DNA of 36,795 nt from a bacterium. Its GTDB lineage: Bacteria; Vulcanimicrobiota; Xenobia; Xenobiales; Xenobiaceae. Below the pieces are notes generated by a model. It searched no databases. It worked only from the letters and a program-made list of their open reading frames with translations, and was not told the DNA's origin. A program made the translations under genes and the position numbers. This document shows positions 31,962 through 36,795 of the stretch, one piece after another. The DNA lies in NCBI GenBank assembly GCA_017458675.1, contig JAFTAM010000144.1, forward strand, positions 1 through 36,795. The letters run 5' to 3'. The number at the start of each line of letters is the position of its first letter. Position 1 is the first letter of the stretch.

Positions 31962-32627
31962 TTATTTCTTCACTTCAAAGAACTCGTCGGTGAGGTTCTG
32001 ATTGAATTTGTAGTTGGCGTAGGTCGCGTAGGCTTTGGCGCTGACGGCGATTTTGGGGAAGGAGAACTCGGCGTTCATGCTTTCAAATACCTTGTAGCCT
32101 TCCTTGTCGGCGTACTTGGCGTTGACGGTAATTTTGCCGTCGTTTTTGTAGTTGGTGATCTGGCGGGGAATGGTGTAGTCCTTGCAGTTGACCCACATCT
32201 CCAGAGTGGTAATATCGCCTAACCCGGGCTTGCGGTTTAAAACTATGTGCCAGACTTCCTGGCCGTCGAGCGTGGTGGTTTCGACTACCTTGCCGGAGGC
32301 GTATTTCTCTAAATTGGGCAGGTTGTAGCCGAACATGTTGGGATACTTTTTGACGTAGCTGGGAGCGTCTTCCAAAACGAGCTTATGCTTGCCGGGATTT
32401 TTGAAATAGTATTTGCCGTTCATGGTGGGGTTGTAGGGAATGAAGGCCACTCTGGCGTTGAGCTTGATATTGATGTCGGCCTGATAATCCTTGAGATTGC
32501 CGTTAAACTGGCGAAGGTGGGTAAAGATTTGATCGACCTGCTCGTCGGCGCGGGCGGCGCTGCCGATGATGAGCAGCAAAATGGCGGCAATAAAGAGAAT
32601 AAGCGAAGCTTTGAGGTAAGTTTTCAT
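31962..32627 (-). CDS. LolA-like exported protein (outer-membrane lipoprotein-sorting fold)
   Basis: 221 residues. Residues 1-27 are a clear signal peptide (hydrophobic ILFIAAILLLIIGSA, cleavage after ARA). The mature part begins DEQVDQIFTHLRQFNGNLKDYQADINIKL and continues with NPTMNGKYYFKNPGKHKLVLED, WHIVLNRKPGLGDITTLEMWVN and FEVKK, the style of LolA/LppX-like half-barrel proteins that carry lipid in the periplasm or wall. It lacks a lipobox, so it is soluble and exported. AAAGGAG is about 10 bases before the ATG. It lies 96 bases downstream of the GT-C pair, possibly in the same transcript, which would fit handling of a glycolipid; the ligand is not known. Confidence 0.75.
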   Translation of the reverse strand: MKTYLKASLILFIAAILLLIIGSAARADEQVDQIFTHLRQFNGNLKDYQADINIKLNARVAFIPYNPTMNGKYYFKNPGKHKLVLEDAPSYVKKYPNMFGYNLPNLEKYASGKVVETTTLDGQEVWHIVLNRKPGLGDITTLEMWVNCKDYTIPRQITNYKNDGKITVNAKYADKEGYKVFESMNAEFSFPKIAVSAKAYATYANYKFNQNLTDEFFEVKK

Positions 32628-32723
32628 TTTATATGAGGCTCCTTTGCAGAGAATTGTATGCGCTTTATTTTTGCATGTGCTTACGTATAATACATTTTTA
32701 AAGGATTAGTTGCCCTTTCAGCG

Positions 32724-34517
32724 TCAATTTTTAAAGGTGTATATTACATAGGTTTCTTTGAGATCGCTTCTGAGCAGGCTGAAGTATTCGGCTGAGGCTA
32801 TGGAGCGGTTGAGCATAGCTTCTATTTCCCGCCGCGGAGTAATATTCAGATACTTTTCCTCCCGGGCAGAATTTATGGCCGAAACGCGTTCAATATAAAG
32901 GCAGCTTTTTGGGTAGCTTTTTACGGGAGAGCTGTAATATTGAAACCGTTTAATATTGTACCAGCGGGGAGGGCCGGGCAGGCTGAGATCTATCACATAG
33001 CGGCTGTCGGTTTGGTGAGTGAGGATTACCAGGAAGGGATCGAAGTCCTCTTTGTTCTGCAGGCGGCATACGGCGGCTGCCGGTTTTTCTGCGTCTGAAA
33101 CCGCCAGGGCGGCAATTTTTCGGCCCAGAATTTCCAGGCGGCTGCTTTTGGGAGGGGTCAGGAGCCCCAGAGGATCCTCAAAACTGCTGACGGTCGTCAT
33201 GTAGGTCTCATAAATGCTGTTGAAGCCGGGAGTAAAGAACACCGGGCTTTTCAGGAAATGCTCCTTGGGCAGGGCCCAGCTGCTCAGCACCGTCATGGCT
33301 GCGGTTATATAAACGGCGGCGAGCAGTTTCTGCCCTTTTTCCTGCATTAAGCTGAGCGGAGCAAAGCAGATAAAAACGAGCAGCGGCAAAATGGGAAATA
33401 CATATCTGAGCGTACATTCCGGTTCGAATAGCTGCGGCGACGGATAAAAGGAAAAGACGGCCGTATTGAGCAGGACGGTCAGCAAGGCTGCAAAGGGAGC
33501 GCTGTCTGTTAGAGAGGATAGGCCGAATGAGAGTCTGCGTAAGCATAATCTTTTCGGCAGAAAGGCCGCCCCCAAAAGCAAGGCTGCGCCGAATATCAGC
33601 AGAGCCTGAAGCTGAATGGGAAGCACGGTCTTAAGAATATACAGATACATGCATAAAGGCGGGATTCGCTGTATGAATACCGGCAGCGTATGCTTGAAAT
33701 GGCCGACTACGGTCTGAATTTCCTGAGCTCGGCTTTGAACATAGTAGCTCTGCAGAAAGCTCAGGCTGCCGCCTCCCGAGGCTGAACCCGGAAAGTACCA
33801 TAAGGAGATAAACCAGATAAAAAACGCGCTGGTCAGCAAAACCGCCGCCGCTGCCGGCAGAGCCTTTTTTATCTGCGCCGGCGAGGGAAGAGCCCGTCTC
33901 TTATTCAGCAGAATTTTAAGGATTTGCAGGACGCCAATAACTGAGATTACGGAAAAAATGTAGGAAACGAAGGTCCATTTGCACATTAAGCCCATGGCCA
34001 GGCTGAAGGCGATAAAGAAGCAGCGTGCCGCAAAGGGAATTTTGCTTTTAGTGGTCAGAAAGTAAAATGACAGCGGGATCCAGGCGGTCAGAGAATAGTC
34101 TATATAATAACCGTCGAGCAGCAGCGAGGTTGTCAGAAGCGAGAGCAGGGTGAGAGCGCAGCCGAAAGCCGCCGCCGAGCTGATATATTCCTTGGCAATG
34201 GCATAAACGGAGCAGGCGGATATGATAAAAAACGGAGCAATCGAAAGTATGGCGATATATTCGTTTTGGGTGTTGAATAATTTAAACCACAGAGCGGTAT
34301 TTATGTAAAATACCGGCGGATAGGTGGGCGTCCTTAAGATTTCAGACAGTGAAGCGCCGTTTTCAATTTTGGCGAACATGTCGCAGACATAATGAATATG
34401 CTTGGCATTTTCCGATATCAGGGTGCTGTTGTCCAGAAAGCCGAGGGCCAGCCAGGTATTGAAAAGGCAAATCAGGGCTAAAACTGTATAGGGGATGAAT
34501 TTTTTGCAGGTATTCAT
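32724..34517 (-). CDS. GT-C-type polytopic glycosyltransferase-like protein, paralogue A
   Basis: 597 residues with about 11-12 membrane spans and a C-terminal soluble part from about residue 440. It resembles the PMT/ArnT (GT39/GT83) group in layout: the first outer loop has SENAKHIHYVCDM and RTPTYPPVFYINTALWFKLFNTQNEY, then GYYIDYSLTAW, MGLMCKWTF and FYPSPQLFEPECTLRYVFPILPLLVF. It is clearly homologous to the gene just upstream. Such enzymes transfer a sugar from a polyprenyl carrier to protein, lipid or polysaccharide at the outer face of the membrane. The usual acidic DE pair of the first loop is not clear; Glu in SENxKH may serve. Its ATG overlaps the upstream stop by 4 bases (ATGA). Acceptor and sugar unknown. 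Confidence 0.75.
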   Translation of the reverse strand: MNTCKKFIPYTVLALICLFNTWLALGFLDNSTLISENAKHIHYVCDMFAKIENGASLSEILRTPTYPPVFYINTALWFKLFNTQNEYIAILSIAPFFIISACSVYAIAKEYISSAAAFGCALTLLSLLTTSLLLDGYYIDYSLTAWIPLSFYFLTTKSKIPFAARCFFIAFSLAMGLMCKWTFVSYIFSVISVIGVLQILKILLNKRRALPSPAQIKKALPAAAAVLLTSAFFIWFISLWYFPGSASGGGSLSFLQSYYVQSRAQEIQTVVGHFKHTLPVFIQRIPPLCMYLYILKTVLPIQLQALLIFGAALLLGAAFLPKRLCLRRLSFGLSSLTDSAPFAALLTVLLNTAVFSFYPSPQLFEPECTLRYVFPILPLLVFICFAPLSLMQEKGQKLLAAVYITAAMTVLSSWALPKEHFLKSPVFFTPGFNSIYETYMTTVSSFEDPLGLLTPPKSSRLEILGRKIAALAVSDAEKPAAAVCRLQNKEDFDPFLVILTHQTDSRYVIDLSLPGPPRWYNIKRFQYYSSPVKSYPKSCLYIERVSAINSAREEKYLNITPRREIEAMLNRSIASAEYFSLLRSDLKETYVIYTFKN

Positions 34518-36310
34518 GTCTTTTTCGAGCGGCTGTAAAAGTCTATCTGATATATTTCAGTCATGTCGTTTCTGTAAACTAAGGCATAAAATCGGCTCAG
34601 GCATGCGAGATCTGACGGTAATTGGCGGCTGAGGCCGCGGGGATTGCGTATCAGCTCATCGTCTTTGAGCTGTAATATTCTCTGAACGGCTATAAAACCG
34701 CCGAAATCTTCAAGATGCACCGGAAGCTCTTCCGGCGACTGCATCAGAGCGTTGGTCCAAATAAATTCGGTTTTATGCGTCTCGGGGTCGGGCTGGATAG
34801 AAATAATAAAAACTTCGCCCAGCTTTGCGTAAATCTCGGCAAAAAAGGGATCGAAATTTTCTTTGTTGACAAGATTAATGACGAGCTGCGTATTCTGAGC
34901 GTCAGGCTCATACCTGGAGTTGAATTTTCCCTGCCTGGGCAGCGGAAGCATGGCGTAAGCTTGGGCTTTTTGGATTATATCGGAGGCCAGCGCGTCGAGA
35001 GTATAAATATTTTTCATATTTAGATGCGATACTGAAGCCCGGTTTTTTATGAGGCTTCCGTATGAAGCAAAGCTGAGGGCATAGGCTGCCAGCAGGACGA
35101 TCGCCGTTTTTTTGCCGGAAATTTTCAGCTCAGTCAGCCAGTTAAAGGCCATAAAGACGGCCAGAGGCGCCAGAGGGGCGATGTGTCTTACGGACTGTTC
35201 GGGGATAAACAGCTTTTCGCTGGGATAGAACGAATAAATAAAGATAATAAACAGCGCGGATAAAAGAGTTATGACAGACGGGGAAAAGAGTTCCGCTTTC
35301 CGAAGGTTAGGATCTTTTCTGAAATAAAAGAGCCGACGCAGAAACTTTCCGAAGGCAGCCAGGCAGCCTGCCGCTGTCAGCAGGCTTAAATAAGGCGGGC
35401 AGACCGCCATGAGGGCGTATAAGGCGAAGCAGACGGGAGCGAATCTGAGAATGCCGCTGTAATGGGATCTGAAGCCGGTCTTATGAATAGGATCGGCGTT
35501 ATGTATGTTGAGCTCGTAACTGTGGCTGGTATGATAGTGGCTGAAGGTCTCCTGCCAGTTGGTGGCGCCCGGAGTATGCCCGGCGCCGTACCATAGGTTC
35601 ATCGTACAAAAGGCGGCGGCAGCGGCCGTTAGAGTATACAGGCCTATGACAATCCCTTTGACGCAGTCTTTTTTTGTGATTTCTGTCTTTTTCAGGTAAA
35701 GGGCATAGAACTTATTGATGAGCGTGCAGGCGGCCAGAGGAAGAATATAAGTAAAAAAATTCCATTTGCAGAGCATGCCCATGCTTATGCAGAAGGCCAG
35801 AAGAGGAATTTTCAGCCAGATAGGCATTTTGGCGCAGGACAGAGTCAAGGCAAAGACGGCGGCGACCCAGGCGGTCAGGGAGTATTCGATCAGATAGCCT
35901 TCCTGAACTAAAGAGGCGGCAAACAGGTTGACGCTTATTAAAGAAGCGGTCAGGGCGGCCGGTAAGCTTTGTTCTCTGATTAAGGAGTAAACAGACCATA
36001 CGCTAATTATTATGTAGGTCAAAACTGAAAAGTTGGCCGTAAATTCATTGTGGCATTGAAAAAGCTTAAAATAAAGGACGGTATTTAAATAAAAGCAGGG
36101 CGGATAGGTGACGGTGTTGAGAATCTCCGACCAGGGCAGGCCGTAATTGAGCTTATCCAGCATTTCATAGGCCTTGAGCAGGTGCTTGGTATTTTCCGAA
36201 TACAGAGCGGAATAAGGGTCGAGAGCTAAAGCCGCATACACTCCTGCCGCCGCGGCCAGAGCCAGCAGAAATAACGGAAATACTGAGCTGCTGCAGATCT
36301 TTTTCAGCAT
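34514..36310 (-). CDS. GT-C-type polytopic glycosyltransferase-like protein, paralogue B
   Basis: 598 residues, nearly the same length and layout as the downstream gene. Shared stretches: SENTKHLLKAYEM, TVTYPPCFYLNTVLYFKLF...NEF, GYLIEYSLTAW, SMGMLCKWNFF, NLWYGAG and FYPSEKLFIPEQSVRHIAPLAPLAVF. The two genes are a tandem duplication that has diverged well. Both likely act on polyprenyl-linked sugars outside the inner membrane. The ATG lies 3 bases after the stop of the flippase-like gene upstream, so the three genes are one operon. The C-terminal 170 residues are soluble and less conserved between the copies, suggesting different acceptors or partners. Confidence 0.75.
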   Translation of the reverse strand: MLKKICSSSVFPLFLLALAAAAGVYAALALDPYSALYSENTKHLLKAYEMLDKLNYGLPWSEILNTVTYPPCFYLNTVLYFKLFQCHNEFTANFSVLTYIIISVWSVYSLIREQSLPAALTASLISVNLFAASLVQEGYLIEYSLTAWVAAVFALTLSCAKMPIWLKIPLLAFCISMGMLCKWNFFTYILPLAACTLINKFYALYLKKTEITKKDCVKGIVIGLYTLTAAAAAFCTMNLWYGAGHTPGATNWQETFSHYHTSHSYELNIHNADPIHKTGFRSHYSGILRFAPVCFALYALMAVCPPYLSLLTAAGCLAAFGKFLRRLFYFRKDPNLRKAELFSPSVITLLSALFIIFIYSFYPSEKLFIPEQSVRHIAPLAPLAVFMAFNWLTELKISGKKTAIVLLAAYALSFASYGSLIKNRASVSHLNMKNIYTLDALASDIIQKAQAYAMLPLPRQGKFNSRYEPDAQNTQLVINLVNKENFDPFFAEIYAKLGEVFIISIQPDPETHKTEFIWTNALMQSPEELPVHLEDFGGFIAVQRILQLKDDELIRNPRGLSRQLPSDLACLSRFYALVYRNDMTEIYQIDFYSRSKKT

Positions 36311-36313
36311 AGG

Positions 36314-36795
36314 TCAGCTTTGGGAGGGCTCAGTTTTGCCCAGACGGGGAAAAGATATATAGAATAAACCGCCGATTATGCCTATGCCCAGGCGGACGGC
36401 ATGAAAGGCGATGGAAAGAGTCAGGGCGCTGGCCGGAGTCAGGCTGCTGCCCAGAAACTGCACCATGAAATAATCCTGCAGCCCGAATCCATTTACGGTT
36501 ATCGGCAGCTGAGCAAAAATAGATACGGTGGGGATATAGAAAAAGAGACTGGTCAGGGAAAGCTGCATCCCTAAGGCTTTTACCAGAAAAAAATGGACTA
36601 TAACCAGGGTTATCGGACCGACAAAGCCCAGCAGCAGTCCGGATATTAAAAAGAGGCGGTTGCTGCGGTAGACTGTAAATGCTTTCTGGATATTCCACAG
36701 ATATTTAATAAATGAATTTGATATTTTTTCCGTATCGGGAGTTTTCAGCGAAGCTATCAGATAAAAAGCCAGGAACATTCCGGCAATAAGCAAAA
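36314..36795 (-). CDS. Flippase-like/LPG-synthase transmembrane domain protein (N-terminal part off window)
   Basis: The frame is open to the window edge; about 160 C-terminal residues are visible with four to five membrane helices. FVGPITLVIVHFFLVKALG and LPITVNGFGLQDYFMVQFLGSSL match the C-terminal half of the UPF0104/AglD-type family, the same family as the protein at 28576-29625 (compare VNGIGTQEAAFALYW). It is the first visible gene of the operon with the two GT-C-like paralogues. Likely a glycolipid-related membrane protein. The true start is beyond 36795. Confidence 0.8.
   Translation of the reverse strand, partial: LLIAGMFLAFYLIASLKTPDTEKISNSFIKYLWNIQKAFTVYRSNRLFLISGLLLGFVGPITLVIVHFFLVKALGMQLSLTSLFFYIPTVSIFAQLPITVNGFGLQDYFMVQFLGSSLTPASALTLSIAFHAVRLGIGIIGGLFYISFPRLGKTEPSQS

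Overview
The window is bacterial, with moderate-to-high GC genes separated by AT-richer spacers. The gene content points to an anaerobe that uses purines or related N-heterocycles, through two molybdenum hydroxylase systems. A Hanks-type kinase with PASTA domains followed by a PASTA protein and rpe resembles the prkC-rsgA-rpe neighbourhood of Firmicutes. A GT9 (heptosyltransferase-type) glycosyltransferase and a LolA-like exported protein instead suggest an outer membrane. I cannot name the phylum from the sequence alone; a diderm anaerobe outside the best-studied groups is the most economical reading.

Layout. (1) 1-1281, minus strand: the 5' part of a lipoprotein gene with a GTG start. It ends in an Asp-Thr dipeptide tail of at least 235 residues that runs off the window; the long Ser-Val frame on the other strand is only its shadow. 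(2) 1282-2128: a gene-free stretch filled with a dispersed repeat family that recurs in inverted orientation at 29.7-30.2 kb. (3) 2129-10071, minus strand: nucleoside kinase-like protein, XdhA, XdhC and XdhB in a tight operon, then, past a terminator, a one-chain FeS-molybdenum hydroxylase of the selenium-dependent xanthine dehydrogenase type. (4) 10531-14105, minus strand: a GT9 glycosyltransferase and a large cytoplasmic TPR protein. (5) 14499-21898, plus strand: PASTA kinase (with an HRDISSRN catalytic loop), a kinase-less PASTA membrane protein, a frameshifted rpe, an unknown lipoprotein and pyruvate kinase, closed by a strong terminator. (6) 22056-22658: an apparently leaderless MNT-type nucleotidyltransferase with a truncated HEPN-like partner, then tRNA-Tyr with a near-consensus promoter and a terminator. 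(7) 22665-29625, plus strand: ferredoxin-type aldo/keto reductase, B12-type radical SAM protein, giant polytopic membrane protein, small membrane protein and flippase-like integral membrane protein; the last four look like one operon for an envelope lipid or glycan. (8) 29626-31603: repeat island, then a membrane-anchored DUF6273-type protein behind a perfect 24-nt palindrome. (9) 31604-36795, minus strand: TSCPD protein, LolA-like protein, two tandem paralogous GT-C-type membrane proteins and the C-terminal half of a second flippase-like protein.

How the parts may work together. The hydroxylase block supplies purine or N-heterocycle oxidation. The kinase/PASTA block probably senses peptidoglycan state, and sits next to central carbon genes (rpe, pyk). 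The two modules at 24-29.6 kb and 32.7-36.8 kb each pair large GT-C-like membrane proteins with an LPG-synthase-TM/flippase-like protein, which suggests two related envelope glycosylation or lipid pathways. The most unusual items are the Asp-Thr surface lipoprotein, the inverted 300-bp-class repeats flanking about 28 kb, the tyrosine-kinase-like catalytic loop of the PASTA kinase, the split rpe and the truncated HEPN gene.
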